DNA of 64,000 nt from Lentisphaeria bacterium (lineage in GTDB: Bacteria > Verrucomicrobiota > Lentisphaeria > Victivallales > Victivallaceae), in the NCBI GenBank assembly GCA_022009855.1, contig CP091727.1, forward strand, positions 806,001 through 870,000, given 5' to 3'. How positions within the stretch are numbered: position 1 is the first letter of the stretch; every line of letters starts with the position of its first letter. Shown in pieces: positions 1 to 10,803 of this stretch. A program made the position numbers and the translations under genes. The notes beneath the pieces are model-generated. The model made no database searches. It was not told the DNA's origin and worked only from the letters and a program-made list of their open reading frames with translations.

Positions 1-698
1 CAGGAGGACGTTCCCGGAGAACGGCGGCGGTCAGCCGGTCGGTCTCCTCCGGGTCCGGCGTGATCAGCAACGCCTTCAGACGGAACGACTTTTCCTGGGC
101 CAGCTGCCGCAGAAACGTCTCCCTCTTCATTGTGAAAAGTCCCCAGCCAGGTGATCTCCCGGCGGCCCCGGGCCAGCAGAGCGTCCACCGCGGCAACCAG
201 CGAATCGCGGCAGTCGTGACCGATGGTGTTGAAATTCTCCTCCGCCTGCGGAGCATGCATGAGGATCGGGAAACGGCTCTCGTGCAACCGCTGCGAAATC
301 CTGTTGCCGGGAGCGAGCTGGAGCGTGTAGAGGATGCCGTCCACCTGACGGCCCAGCATATATTCCAGAATCTCCTGCTCCTCCCGCTGGTTGTAATTGG
401 TGATTGCGGTCAGCAGATGATAGCCGTACCGCTTCGCCTCGTTCATGAGCGAGTGGATATAGCAGCCCCGTTTCCGTTCGGTAAGTCCGCCCATGATGAG
501 GCCGATGGTTCCGGTCTTCCCGGTGCAGAGGGCGCGGGCGACGGAATTGGGCCGGTAGTTCAACTCCTTCACCGCCGCATCGATTTTCTCGCGCGTCTCC
601 CGGGCAACCCGCGTCGTCTCCGGATGATTCAGATAGAAGGAGACCAGCTGCGAGGTCACTCCCACCCGCGCTGCAATGTCTTTCAAAGTCGCTTTCAT
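1..698 (-). CDS. LacI-family transcriptional regulator (partial, one frameshift)
   Basis: Reads leftwards from an ATG at 698 and leaves the window at base 1, so the end of the sensor domain is missing. The first ~55 residues form a LacI helix-turn-helix (KDIAARVGVTSQLVSFYLN) and hinge helix (NSVARAL). The start of a periplasmic-binding-protein-like sugar sensor follows (TGTIGLIMGG, then DGILYTLQ near residue 110). Frame is lost near 133 in a run of G: one base fewer restores LGLFTMKRETFLRQLAQ, which matches the family. A perfect palindrome lies 16 bp upstream of the start, so autoregulation is likely. It faces the regulator at 884 across a shared 185-bp intergenic region. LacI family membership is secure; the sugar ligand is unknown. 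Confidence 0.85.
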   Translation of the reverse strand, partial: MKATLKDIAARVGVTSQLVSFYLNHPETTRVARETREKIDAAVKELNYRPNSVARALCTGKTGTIGLIMGGLTERKRGCYIHSLMNEAKRYGYHLLTAITNYNQREEQEILEYMLGRQVDGILYTLQLAPGNRISQRLHESRFPILMHAPQAEENFNTIGHDCRDSLVAAVDALLARGRREITWLGTFHNEEGDVSAAAGPGKVVPSEGVADHAGPGGDRPADRRRSPGTSS

Positions 699-713
699 GG
701 CCGCCTGTTTTAC

Positions 714-733
714 ATGTTTTAACGTTAAAACAT
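714..733. promoter_or_regulatory. Perfect 20-bp palindrome, probable LacI-type operator
   Basis: ATGTTTTAACGTTAAAACAT is a perfect inverted repeat with a central CG, the usual shape of LacI/GalR operators. It lies 16 bp upstream of the LacI start at 698, where a bound repressor would block that gene's promoter. The match to this particular regulator is inferred from position. Confidence 0.65.
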
Positions 734-811
734 ATTATGGATCATTTTCCATTAAAAGTCAAGCGAAAAAACAAAAAAACGAATTTTTCCACTCCGGATT
801 TCCGGAGGGAC

Positions 812-840
812 TTGACATCGGCCGGGTTTTGTGGTATAAT
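812..840 (+). promoter_or_regulatory. Consensus sigma-70 promoter
   Basis: TTGACA at 812-817 and TATAAT at 835-840 are separated by exactly 17 bp, a perfect match to the housekeeping consensus. It drives the regulator-pseudopilin-glycosidase operon starting at 884. So strong a promoter needs tight repression, which fits the operator-like repeat immediately downstream. Confidence 0.85.
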
Positions 841-841
841 T

Positions 842-865
842 AAAACATACCAGTTGGTCTGTTTT
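842..865. promoter_or_regulatory. Imperfect 24-bp palindrome overlapping the transcription start
   Basis: The 24-bp sequence is an inverted repeat with 20 of 24 symmetric positions: outer arms AAAACA and TGTTTT, inner arms ACC and GGT. It begins two bases after the -10 box, the classical place for a repressor operator. The likely ligand is the GntR/LacI-type regulator encoded 19 bp downstream. Confidence 0.6.
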
Positions 866-883
866 GAATTTTCGGGAGATCTC

Positions 884-1971
884 ATGGGAGCGTTGCGCAA
901 CAATCAGCCGCGGGCGGTAACCGAGGAAAAGGTCCGTCAGCTGGTCCGGGAGCTGCTTGCCGCGGGGCAGACGGCGTTTCCGTCGGAGCGGGAACTTGCC
1001 GCCCGCACCGGTGGATCGCGCAGCGTCATCCGGGAGATCCTCGAAGCCATGGAGCAGAAAGGGCAGCTGCTGCGGACGGCGAACGGACGCAGTCTCAACC
1101 CGGAGGCGAACCGGATTCCGGTGCTCTTCCTCGCCGGCGGGCGGAACATGATCGACAATCCGGCCTGGGCCCGCCTCTGGCTGGCGCTGGTCAACCGGAT
1201 GAAGGGACGCCGCTGGCGCCCGAACTCTTTCTGCTCCGCTACTGGCCGGAGGAGATCGCGGAGGATCTGCAAACCCTCGCCCAAAACCGGGCGCGTTACC
1301 TCATTCTCTGTATCGACCGGAATCTGGAGCCGCTGATCCGGCGGTGGCGCGAGGAAAAACGGAACATCCTCTTCCCCGACGAAGGGCTGCTCCACTACGG
1401 ACTTCCGGTGATTTCGATCGACAACACCCGGGTCGGCGAACTTGCGGCGCAGCAGCTGTTTGAGCACGGCTTCCGCACGCCGGCTCTGCTGACGCCGGAC
1501 TTCACCGACCACAGGTATTCGCCGTATCAGAAACGAATCGCCGGCTTCACCCGGGAGTGCGCCCGGCTGGGGCAGGATTTTCAGCCGGAACGGGACTGCT
1601 ACCGCGTCTATTACGGCAAAGGACGCCTCCAAAGCTGCATCCGGGAGACGACGAAAATCGCCGATCAGACACGGTACGACTCGCTGTTTCTCACCACCGA
1701 CGACCTGCTGCTGCTGGTGCTGGAAGTGCTGAACGACCAGCAGCGCTACACACCCGGCAGCTTCGGCCTGATCACGCTCAACTCCCAGAACAACGCCTTG
1801 AGCGGCAACGCCCGCGTCAACGCGATTTCCAGCGCGACCGACGAACTCGCCATATCGATCACCGACCGCATTCAGGCCCACGCGGACGGCCTGATCGACC
1901 AGCTCCCCACCATCGCCATCACCCCGACCATTCATGAAGGAGAGACTCTATGCATCCGACAGAGATCCTGA
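884..1971 (+). CDS. GntR-type helix-turn-helix / LacI-type sensor regulator (one frameshift)
   Basis: About 362 residues. The first ~70 residues are a winged helix of the GntR type (FPSERELAARTGGSRSVIRE). The rest is a periplasmic-binding-protein-like sensor (VISIDNTRVGELAAQQLF, DSLFLTTDDLLLLVLEVLN), the arrangement of AraR/GntR-LacI hybrids that sense sugars. Frame is lost near 1203: one extra G gives RMKGTPLAPELFLLRYW and continues to the stop at 1971. GGGAGA at 874-879 precedes the ATG. It overlaps the following pseudopilin by 38 bp, so the two are translationally coupled and it probably controls the glycosidase operon that it heads. Confidence 0.85.
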
Positions 1972-2710
1972 CCCCGGACCGGAGAAAAATTTCACTCTGA
2001 TAGAATTGCTGGTCGTAATTGCGATCATCGCAATTCTCGCGGCCATGCTGCTGCCGGCGCTGACGGCGGCGCGGGAGCGTGCGCGCACCATCCAGTGCTT
2101 GAACAATCTGAAGCAGTGCGGCAGTTTCGCCGCCAGCTACGTGGATTCCTATAACGGCTATTTTGCCCACCGGATGACCTCGGAGTACGGCTGGAGCCGC
2201 TGTCTTTACATCGGCCTCTCCATGCAGGGGATTCCGGCCTGTTTTACCTGCCCCGCAAACAATGACCCATACCCATGGCGGAACACCGCCACAAGCCAGA
2301 CCTTTTCGTACGGTTCCTTCGGCATGAACGGCGACGCCTCGTTCGCAAATTTTGCCGCTTCGGGGAAGACGCCGTATCGCCGCTACACGGAAAACGGCGA
2401 ATACTTCGTCATGATGCTGTTCCACAAGGCGCAGCAGCCTTCCCGCTCGCCGCTCCTCTTCGACAGTTTCACACAGACGAGTAATTCCGCCAACACGATG
2501 GTATACTACCTCCGGGACGACAACGCATACGCCACGCTCCGCCACCGGAACCAGATCAACGCCGTGTACATCGACGGGCACGCCGCGACGCAGGGAATGC
2601 ACGACTTCGCGTCAGACTGCTACACCGCCTACTTAAATTACATGACATATAACAAGGGAATGTATTTCAGAGGGCAGGATCTGAAGACACTTCTGGAAGT
2701 CAAACATTGA
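1934..2710 (+). CDS. Type II secretion-like pseudopilin, H-X9-DG class
   Basis: A 258-residue protein with a short basic leader and the prepilin cleavage/methylation motif NFTLIELLVVIAIIAILAAM. This N-terminal helix is cut by prepilin peptidase and anchors the pseudopilin in the inner membrane. Near the C-terminus RHRNQINAVYIDGHA contains the H-X9-DG signature of the prepilin-type family abundant in Planctomycetes and Lentisphaerae. It sits between a sugar-type regulator and a giant secreted glycosidase, 16 bp before the latter. A role in export or surface display of that enzyme is inferred from context only. Confidence 0.88.
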   Translation: MKERLYASDRDPDPGPEKNFTLIELLVVIAIIAILAAMLLPALTAARERARTIQCLNNLKQCGSFAASYVDSYNGYFAHRMTSEYGWSRCLYIGLSMQGIPACFTCPANNDPYPWRNTATSQTFSYGSFGMNGDASFANFAASGKTPYRRYTENGEYFVMMLFHKAQQPSRSPLLFDSFTQTSNSANTMVYYLRDDNAYATLRHRNQINAVYIDGHAATQGMHDFASDCYTAYLNYMTYNKGMYFRGQDLKTLLEVKH

Positions 2711-2726
2711 AACTGAGGAGATACCA

Positions 2727-5700
2727 ATGATCCACATCGGCAGAAAATCGATCACAACCGTTCTCCTGCTCCTCCTCGCCGTCCTCTTTGCCGGAAACAC
2801 GGCGGCGGCGCCGGCGGAGCTGGAACTCCGGAAGGTTCCGGATTCGACCAACTGCGTTCCGATACTGCGGAACGGCAACTACCTGTATGCCGCCGGCTGG
2901 AAAGGACTTTCCGTCTACGATCTCAGCACTCCCGCCGCGCCCCGGTTGATGAAGCGCCTGCCCGGCGTCTCCGGGCGGCAGATGGCGATGCAGAACAACC
3001 GGCTCTACATCACCGCCCGGGGTCAGGGGCTCTGGATTTTCGACCTCGCCGACCCGGCGGAGCCGCGGCTGCTCACCCGGTTCGACACGGTGGAGCTGGC
3101 GACCGGAATCGCCGTGACCGGCAACATCGTCTTCGTCGCCCAGAGGATTTACGGGGTGGAAATTCTGGATTGCACGATTCCGGAAAAACCGCGCCACATC
3201 GGGCTGATCCGGGGCGGCGAGATTCAGTCGGTCGCCTTCCACAACAACCTCCTCTACTGCGGCAGCTGGGGCCACGGCCGGATCACCATCTGGAACGTCG
3301 CCGATCTGAGGAATCCGAAACGGGTCGGGAGTTTTCAGCTGGATGGCTACGGTGACGGCATGGCCGTACGGGGGAACTACTGCTACGCCGCCACCGGAAT
3401 GGATGCCAAAACCGGTCCGAAGGAGGCGCGCAAGAACCGCGGCCACGGGCTGGAGATCTTCGACATCTCCGATCCGGCCCGTCCGCGGCGGGTCGGCGGG
3501 GTCAAGTTCCCGCCGTCGCCGACCATGTTTTTTGACTCCTGGACCGTGACGGTTTCGGGGACGACCGCTTACGTGGCGGACACCGTCAACGGCATCTATC
3601 TGGTGAATGTCGCCGACCCGGCCAGACCGGAGATCCTCGCGCAGGGGAAACTCCCCGACTGCTGGAAAAAACCGAATCCGGTCGGCAGCCTGGCGATCGG
3701 GGAAGGCGTGCTCTACGTCGCAGGCATGGACGGCCTGTACACCACCCCCCGGGCGGAAGCGAAACCGCCGCAACTCCAGCCGCAACCGGTTCCCGGCGAA
3801 ACGAAAGGCGCCCCGAAGGAGTTTCCCGGATTTCAGCGCATCGACGTCAACGGGCAGGTCCGCCGCCTGTTTCTGGAGCAGGACACCCTCTACGCCGCCT
3901 GCTCCCATCAGGGGCTGCGGACCTGGCGCGTCACGGAACAGGGGCTGGTTCCGCAGAACCACTTCCCGCTGGCCTGCAGTTACGACGTCGCGGTCCGGGA
4001 CGGCAGAATCTATTCGGCCGAAGGCGTGAACGGCCTGGCGATCTACCGGATCACTCCCGAAGGAAAACTGGAGGAGCTCGGCCGGGATCCGGCCACCTGC
4101 CTCTATCTGCGCACCGTATCCAATCCACGGTTTCTCATCTGCACCACGGGAGGGATGACGCTCTTCGTCAAAGATGTCTCCGACCCGAAAAAAATCCGGA
4201 CCGTGCTCAAGCAGCAGGTCCGGGGAATCTTCTACACCGATACCACAGCGGACCGGGAGCTCGGCGGCCTCCTGCCGGTGAACTGTCACGCAGGCGGCAT
4301 CCTCTGGCTCGATCTGCGGGGAGAAATTCCCGAGATCAAGTACCATTACAAGCGTTTTCTTGCCGCGCAGAACTCCGCGCCCGCCGCGTTGAACGGACGT
4401 TTCCTCTTCCCGGCGACGGCGAAGAAAGGAGTTGTCCTGCTCGATCCGGCCGCGCCCGATCAGGTTCCGGAACAGGTCTTGAAGATCCAAGGGGTTCCGT
4501 CCCCCGCGGGGACCGTTTCCACCGACGGCTCCATCGCCGTCTTCACCCGCCGCGAATGGGGAACCGTGACCACGGTCGACTTCACCGATCCGGAGCATCC
4601 GGCCGTCATCCCCGGCCGCTCCATCGCCTCTCTGCCGGGCTCGCCCGGGCGGGCGCTGTTCTGGCACGGGCGGCTTCTGATCCCCGCCGGCCACTGCGGC
4701 ATTCTCTTTGAAACGGCCGCCAACAGCAGGAAACGGAGTGCCGCCACCCGGTCGTCGAACGGGGAAACATGGGAGAATCTCTCCACCCGGTTCACCAACC
4801 AGAACCGCGAACTGCTCCTCTACTGCGGCAGCACCCGGACCGGTTCCGTCCGCGACATGCAGAAATCCGGCCTTCCGGAGGCCTCCGTGCAGGAGGGAAT
4901 GCTCCTGCTGAACACCGAACGCTTCCGGAAGGCGTTTCCGGGGAAGACGCTGGACTTCTACTATCCACTGACGGCGCAGCCGGGAAAAGAGGTGGTTCTG
5001 GAGGCGGAACTCGCCGGTCCGGAGGGGGCCACGGTCGATCTGTTTTTCGAAGGGAGAACCGACAGACACTACTGGAAGAAGAAGACCATCTCTCTGAAAT
5101 CCACCCCCGCACTGTATCGCTTCGAAACGAAATTTCCGGAGAATCTGAAGCATGTCTCCTGCCGGATCACCTTCAAGGATCTCCCGTTTCTGAAGATCGG
5201 CAGAATCACCTGCTCCGTCAAACAGGACGACCGCAAGGTCGATCCCCGCGTCAACTTCATCACCAACGGCGGCGCGGAACGGGGCTTCTACAATGTGTAC
5301 CCCCCGTCGGAGGTCCGCATCGCCAAACCGCCGATGAAGGTGGCGGTCGACGACGGCGAATTCCACTCCGGGAAGCACTCGTTCCGGCTGGAACCGGTCA
5401 AGAATGGATTCAACCGGCTGGTCTTCAACGCGGTCCCCTATCAAATCGGCAAACCGCTCGTCTTCTCAATGTATCTGAAGGCGGAAAAGCCGAAAACCAC
5501 AGTCTCTCTCGGCTTCTTCACCCACCACGGTGCCGCCTATTTAAGAACCGTAAGCGTCGGAACCGAATGGAAGAAGTATGAACTTGCGGTTCCTTCATTC
5601 GGCGACAGCGCGCCGGGGGTGATCAAAATCGGCAATCCGGCGATGACGGAGAGTTTTCATCACGTTTCGCCGATCGTCACCCCTGCCGGGAAGGTCTGGC

Positions 5701-8144
5701 TCGATGACGCCGCCTGTCAACCGGCACTGAAAAGCACCGAAATGCCGCCCCCGGCAATCGCCCTCTCCGGGAAACTGGAGAGCGAACACGGCTACTTTTA
5801 CGCGGGGAAACCGTTCCGCGGCACCATCCAACTGGACGCCGCCGCAGGAATGAAGAGCTGCCGTCTCAACTGGGAGCTGCGCAACTGGCGGGGCGAAGTC
5901 GTCGCCGCCGGGAAGACACCGGAGTCGATCGCCGTTCCCGGGAAGAAACCGTTCTCGATCACCCCGCCCGCCAACGTTCTCGGCCCGGTCAATCTGATCT
6001 TCACCGCCACGGCGGAAGACGGGAAAGCGTACACCCACACCTTCTACACCGGCATCCTCCGCTCGCCCGGCAAATCGCTCACCCGCTGGGGGACCAATGT
6101 CCACAGCTCCCCGCAGGATGACGCGTTCACCATCCGGTTGTTCCGCGACTTCGGTCTCGGCGCGGTCCGGCTCTGGGCGAAACCGAACGAACCGGAGTGC
6201 GGCGGTTTTCGTTCCGCAACCCGCTTTCACGACGCCGGATTCCTGGTGATGGTCAACATCTCCGGCCATACCCCCCAGGCGCCGTTCTACATTCCCAAAG
6301 ACGCCCGCTCGCTCATCACCGGCCATTTCAAGGAGACGATCCTCCAACACCGCGGCAAGGTGGATTATTACGAGCTCTTCAACGAACCGGAGATCTGGGG
6401 CGGCAGAACGACCAATCCCGATCCCGCGAAGTACACCCCTCCACGCCGGAGAGCTGCGCCGCCGCCACCGTGCAGATGGCGCAGGCAATCCGCGAACTGG
6501 ATCCGCAGGCGAAAATCGCCGGTCCCGGGTGCCACATCAAGCCGGAGTTTCTGGCGGCGTATCTGAAGGCGGGCGCGGCAAAGGTGCTCGACGCTCTTAC
6601 CGAACACCCCTACCGCCAGCTCCCGGAGCTGCCCGATCTGGAGACAGCCCAGCAGGAATTTCAGGCGACGCTGAAACGCTACCGCCCCGACCTCCCGATC
6701 CTCAGCTCTGAAAGCGGCAACATGAACTTCCCGACGCTGCCGGACAACCGGATTCACCCTCTCGCCGTTCAGTACGCGGCGCGTGATCTCCGGTATGCGC
6801 TGATCGAATTCGCCTGCGGAGTCAAAAGCTATTTCCACTTCCAGTCGACCGGAATCGACCTCGGCTACGCCTGGACCGGCGTTCTCGGCGACCCCGATCA
6901 TCACTGGGTTCCGGCCCCTTCCTCTATGCGGTCCGGAATGCCGCCGACCTGCTGGGGAGGCTCCGGTCGTCGACCGGGTCCGACTCGGGGCCAACAAACG
7001 CTGCTACATTTTCGACAAAGGCACGGAACGAATCGCCGCGCTCTGGCAGTGGGAGGGGACGCCAGAAACGCTCGAATTTGCCCGCAAAGCCGACTTCTGC
7101 GACATGATGGGCAGCTCATTTTCCGCGAAAAAAATCCGGCTGGATGAGTTCCCGGTCTACCTGAGAAGCACCCTCCCGGTCGCGGAGCTGAAACAGTTCC
7201 TCGCCTCCGCCCGGCAGACCGGCGTGGAGAACCCGCTGCGGTACTCGGTCGAGCTCTGCGACGCGAACACCTTCGGCATCCGCCTGCGGAACGTGACCAC
7301 CCAAACCCTCACCGGCTCGGTCGAATGCGCCGGGAAACGGCAGCCGTTCAAGATTTACGGCGAAAAAACGGAACTTCTGAAATTCCGCGCCCCCGCGCCG
7401 ATTTCGCGAACTGTGCAGCAGTTGACGATGAAGCTCCGGATCGACGGCTTCCGCGATGCGGAACACACCATCGCCCTGCACGGCATGATGATCCCCGCCG
7501 CGCGGAACGAGATCAAAATCGACGGCGACCTCGCCGACTGGCCGGCGGAAACGGCTCCGGTGACGCTCGACTTCCGGAACGCCCGCACGCTGCTGCCGTG
7601 GAGCAGGGCGGATCAACAGATCCGGGCGGAACTCCGGTTCGCGTGGAGTCCGGCCGCGCTCTACTGCGCCGTCACCGTCCACCGCGACGCCTTCCACCCG
7701 GAGGAGCGGTTCGGCAAGATGGCGATCTGGCGCGGCGACAGCCTTCAGTTCGGCATCGACACGATGAAAAATGCCACATCGGAGACGAAGGGACTCCAGT
7801 CGGACGACTTCGAATATCTGATCGGCGAATTTCAGAAAAAGCCGCTGGTCTGGCGGCTGGCCGCCTCGTCGGTCACCTGGGACAGCTTCGCCAAAGAGAT
7901 CGGCGAGATCGACGATGTGAAGCTGGCCATCCGCCACCAGCCCGGGAAGACCGTCTATGAAATGGCCTTCTCGCCGGTGGCGGTGAGCCCGTTCCGGCTG
8001 GTCGCCGGTTCCAGTTGCCGGCTCAACGTGCTGGTCAACCTCTCCGACGGCGCCCGGCGGATCGGCTGGCTCCAGCTTTCGCGCGGCATGGGGGATACTC
8101 CCTTCCGTCCGGCGGAGTTCCTCGATGTCGCTCTCACACCGTAA
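2727..8144 (+). CDS. Giant secreted LVIVD-propeller / clan GH-A glycosidase / CBM9-like protein (three frameshifts)
   Basis: About 1806 residues with a signal peptide (ITTVLLLLLAVLFAGNTAAA). Residues ~40-650 hold repeated LVIVD-type propeller blades (GLWIFDLADPAEPRLLTRF, GIYLVNVADPARPEIL). Middle beta-sandwich regions (LVFSMYLKAEKP) resemble carbohydrate-binding modules. Around residue 1120 starts a TIM-barrel domain of clan A type: YYELFNEPEIWGG carries the acid/base Glu and ILSSESGNMN a plausible nucleophile. The last ~200 residues resemble a CBM9/DOMON domain (EIKIDGDLADWPAE). Frame is lost near 6438 (one C short), 6913 and 6953 (one G short each); the three joins give one continuous protein. 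It ends the operon with the regulator and pseudopilin. The substrate is unknown. Confidence 0.75.
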
Positions 8145-8237
8145 CAGGAACCGCTGCGCCGGTCAACTCCGCACGTGAAAGGCTTCTCCCGGCGAGGCCG
8201 CCGGCGCGGTCGGCTGCTGCAAAACGGAAAAATCCTG

Positions 8238-8264
8238 CCCGGAGAACCTTTTCTCCGGGTTTTT
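8238..8264 (+). terminator. Intrinsic terminator of the propeller-glycosidase operon
   Basis: A perfect 9-bp stem (CCCGGAGAA with TTCTCCGGG) and a CCTT loop are followed by five T, with a second T tract shortly after. It lies 94 bp after the stop at 8144. Confidence 0.85.
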
Positions 8265-8366
8265 GCCGTTTTTTTGGGTGCGGGGGTTGCGCTCCGCGCG
8301 TTCCTGTATTATGTTTGACACCGGCAGAATAGTTGATCAACCACCAGAGGGGGGACGATAGGAAAG

Positions 8367-8648
8367 ATGAAAGAACGCATTTTCACAGTTCGCAACAAAG
8401 CGGGAATCCATTGCCGTCCCTCCAGCGTGATCCTCAACACGATCAACAAGGAGTTTCCCTACCATAAGTTCAGCGTGGAAACCGGCGACGGCCAGAATAC
8501 CGAACTCAACAGCATTCTGACGCTGATCTCCCTCGGCCTGACCGTCGGATCCAAGGCGGTTCTGCGGGCGGAAGGGCCGGATGAGGAGAAGGCGATCGAG
8601 CGGATCGGCGACCTCTTCGAATACGAATTCGACTTCCCGCCGCGGTAG
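8367..8648 (+). CDS. HPr-like phosphocarrier protein
   Basis: 93 residues, usual HPr length. The phosphorylation site His16 is in KAGIHCRPSS, with Cys replacing the common Ala after the histidine. Ser46 of the regulatory site is in ELNSILTLISLGL. A second HPr with ptsI lies at 58401, so this is a paralogue. It is followed after 11 bp by a membrane glycosyltransferase-TPR gene rather than by PTS enzymes, so a regulatory role is as likely as sugar transport. The HPr fold assignment is firm; the partner is unknown. Confidence 0.85.
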   Translation: MKERIFTVRNKAGIHCRPSSVILNTINKEFPYHKFSVETGDGQNTELNSILTLISLGLTVGSKAVLRAEGPDEEKAIERIGDLFEYEFDFPPR

Positions 8649-8659
8649 TAGCAGATCTG

Positions 8660-10616
8660 ATGGCGGATCTGGCGAACATGCCGGAACGGCTCTCCCGTCT
8701 CCGCCCGGTGCTTCTGCTGGCGGCGGCAGGGGCTGGTGTTTCGCGGTCTGTACTGGGCGAGTTACGCCGACTCTCCGCTCTTCGCGCTCGCCGTCGGCCC
8801 CGACATCGCCGAATATGACGCCCGCGCCCGCGAAATCCTCTCCGGCATACTCCTGCCGCGCGAAGCGGAGATCCACGCCCCGCTCTACTCCTGGTTCCTC
8901 GCGCTGCTCTACCGGATCTGCGGCGGTTCGATTCCGCCGGTCCGGGCGGTGCAGCTGCTGCTGAACTGGCTAAGCTGGCTCGGCGTCTACGCGCTTCTCA
9001 CCCGGCTGCGCGGCATCCCGCGCCGGACGCCGCTCTGGTTCCTCGCGCTGGCGATGCTCTACCCGGTTCCCCTCTTCCACCAGGCGGAACTGATCTCCGA
9101 AGCGCTGCTGCTGCCGCTGCTGGCCGGAACGGTCGCGGCGCTCTACCATGCGGAACGAAGCCGGAACCGCGCCGAACAACTCCACCGTTTCCCTCTCGCC
9201 GGAGTGCTGGCAGGCCTCGCGGCGATCACCCATCCGATGAGCCTCGCCTTCCTCGCGGCGGAACTGCTCTGGTTCGGCCTGCGGAAGCGGTTTACCGCGG
9301 CATTGCTCATCCTCGCGGGAGCGCTGCTGATGATCCTGCCGGCCTCGCTGCTGAACAGTTTCCGCGCGGAGCGGCCGGTCCTGATTCAGGCCAACAGCGC
9401 CTTCAATCTCTGGCTGGGGAACAATCCCGACGCGACCGGCGGCTGTTACGTGCGCCCCGGCACGCAGTGGCGCACGCTGCACCGCGAAGCGGAGCTGGAG
9501 GCGGAAAAACGCGGCATCACCGTCGACCGCGTCTGGCTCGGACGGGTCCTCTCCTTCTGGCGGGACCACCCCGTCGATACGCTTCGCCTCGTCTGCGTGA
9601 AGGCGGGGAAAATATGGTACTGGAGGGAGCTGACGGCGGGAGCGGATCCCGAATTTCTGATCCGCCGCTCCGCTCTGATCCGGCTGGGCGGAGTTCTGAC
9701 GCTGCCGCTCTTCGTCTTCGCCCTGCTCGGAGTCGTGCGCGAGAGGAAGCGTTTCGTGCCCTGCCGCCATTTCTATCTGCTGCTCGGCGCGTTTTTCCTC
9801 ATGCAGGTGCTGACGGTCACCTCCGGCCGCTACCGACTGGCGATGCTGCCGGCGATCTTCTTCTTCGCGGCATGCGCCTTCGCGCGTTTCCGGTGGAGAC
9901 GGTGCTGGCCGGTTCTGCCGGTGCTGCTGGCGGTGTCTCTGCTGCTGCAGGGGCACGACACCGGCCGGGCGGAGGCGGACGCTCTGCTCGGCGAAGCCGC
10001 GTTCCGACAGGGGAAGCTCGCGGAGGCAAAACGTCTGCTGACCCGGGCGGCGCGGGAGATCGACGACATTCCGCGCTTCGGCAATCTGCTCGGCGGCATC
10101 GCCATGGCGGAAGGCGATGCCACAGGAGCTGAGCACGCCTTCCGACAGGTGCTGGCCGCCGATCCGGCGGACGCCGACGCCCACATGAATCTCGGCAACC
10201 TCTGCTCCGCCCTGCCCGGCCGGGAGAGAGAGGCCGAAGAACATTACCGCCGGGCGCTCGCCCTGCGGCCGGACTACGCAGATCTTCATTTCAACTACGG
10301 CTTCTTCCTCCAGCGGCAGCGGAGGCGGTCTGAAGCGGCAGAAGCCTTCCGCCAGGCGCTGGAATGCAATCCTGCTCACGCGGCCGCGTACAACTCACTC
10401 GGTATTCTGGCGATGGAAGAACGGCGTTACCCCGAAGCGGCGGAGTGCTTCACCCGGGCGGCGGAGCTCGAACCGGGCAACCGCGGGTATGAAGCCAACC
10501 GGGAAGCGCGCGGCGCAGCGGAAGCGGAGAGGGGAGAATCGACAGAAGATGACATTTTTGTAACTTTCTTTCAATATTTTTCTTTTTTTCTTCTCGAAAC
10601 AACAGTGGACGCTTGA
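8660..10616 (+). CDS. Polytopic membrane glycosyltransferase-like protein with C-terminal TPR repeats (one frameshift)
   Basis: About 651 residues. The first ~420 contain many hydrophobic segments (LPLLAGTVAALY, ALLILAGALLMILPASLL, LPLFVFALLGVV) and an early acidic loop (DIAEYDARAREIL), like ArnT/PMT-family transferases that use lipid-linked sugars. Residues ~440-610 hold four to five tetratricopeptide repeats (AYNSLGILAMEERRYPEAAE). Frame is lost near 8729: one G fewer joins LRPVLLLAAAG to LVFRGLYWASYA and allows a start at 8660; an alternative start is 8678. It is probably co-transcribed with the HPr-like gene. The acceptor is unknown. Confidence 0.7.
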
Positions 10617-10644
10617 AAAAATAACAAATTTGTCATATATTTAC

Positions 10645-10676
10645 CCTGTTTTTACAATTTTGTGAAATAAAACAGG
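10645..10676. promoter_or_regulatory. Inverted repeat upstream of the sigma-54 promoter, candidate activator site
   Basis: CCTGTTTT (10645-10652) and AAAACAGG (10669-10676) are perfect inverted arms separated by 16 bp. They lie ~55-90 bp upstream of the sigma-54 promoter, where enhancer-binding activators bind. A shorter palindrome, ACAAATTTGT, is at 10624-10633. Function is inferred from position. Confidence 0.4.
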
Positions 10677-10731
10677 AGAGTGCGCCGCAGGGAACGCGCC
10701 TTTCCGCAGGAAATGAGCGAAATTCATTTTC

Positions 10732-10747
10732 TGGCACGATTTATGCT
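10732..10747 (+). promoter_or_regulatory. Sigma-54 (RpoN) promoter of gdhA
   Basis: TGGCACGATTTATGCT has the -24 GG and -12 GC exactly ten bases apart and differs from the core consensus TGGCACG-N4-TTGCW at one position. It ends 56 bp before the gdhA start. RpoN control of ammonium assimilation is well known, which supports the call. Confidence 0.75.
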
Positions 10748-10803
10748 TCATATTATTTTCCCAGTCAATGGCACAAACCATTATTTCAGGAAGGGTTTTG
10801 AAC

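Noticed and set aside
2700..5444. A 914-codon open frame on the minus strand opposite the propeller-glycosidase
   Set aside because: Composition-driven shadow of a GC-rich gene; arginine/glycine/valine-rich with no domain signal, while the plus strand encodes clear domains. Similar long antisense frames at 8970-10379, 33991-35574 and 60535-62853 were left out for the same reason.
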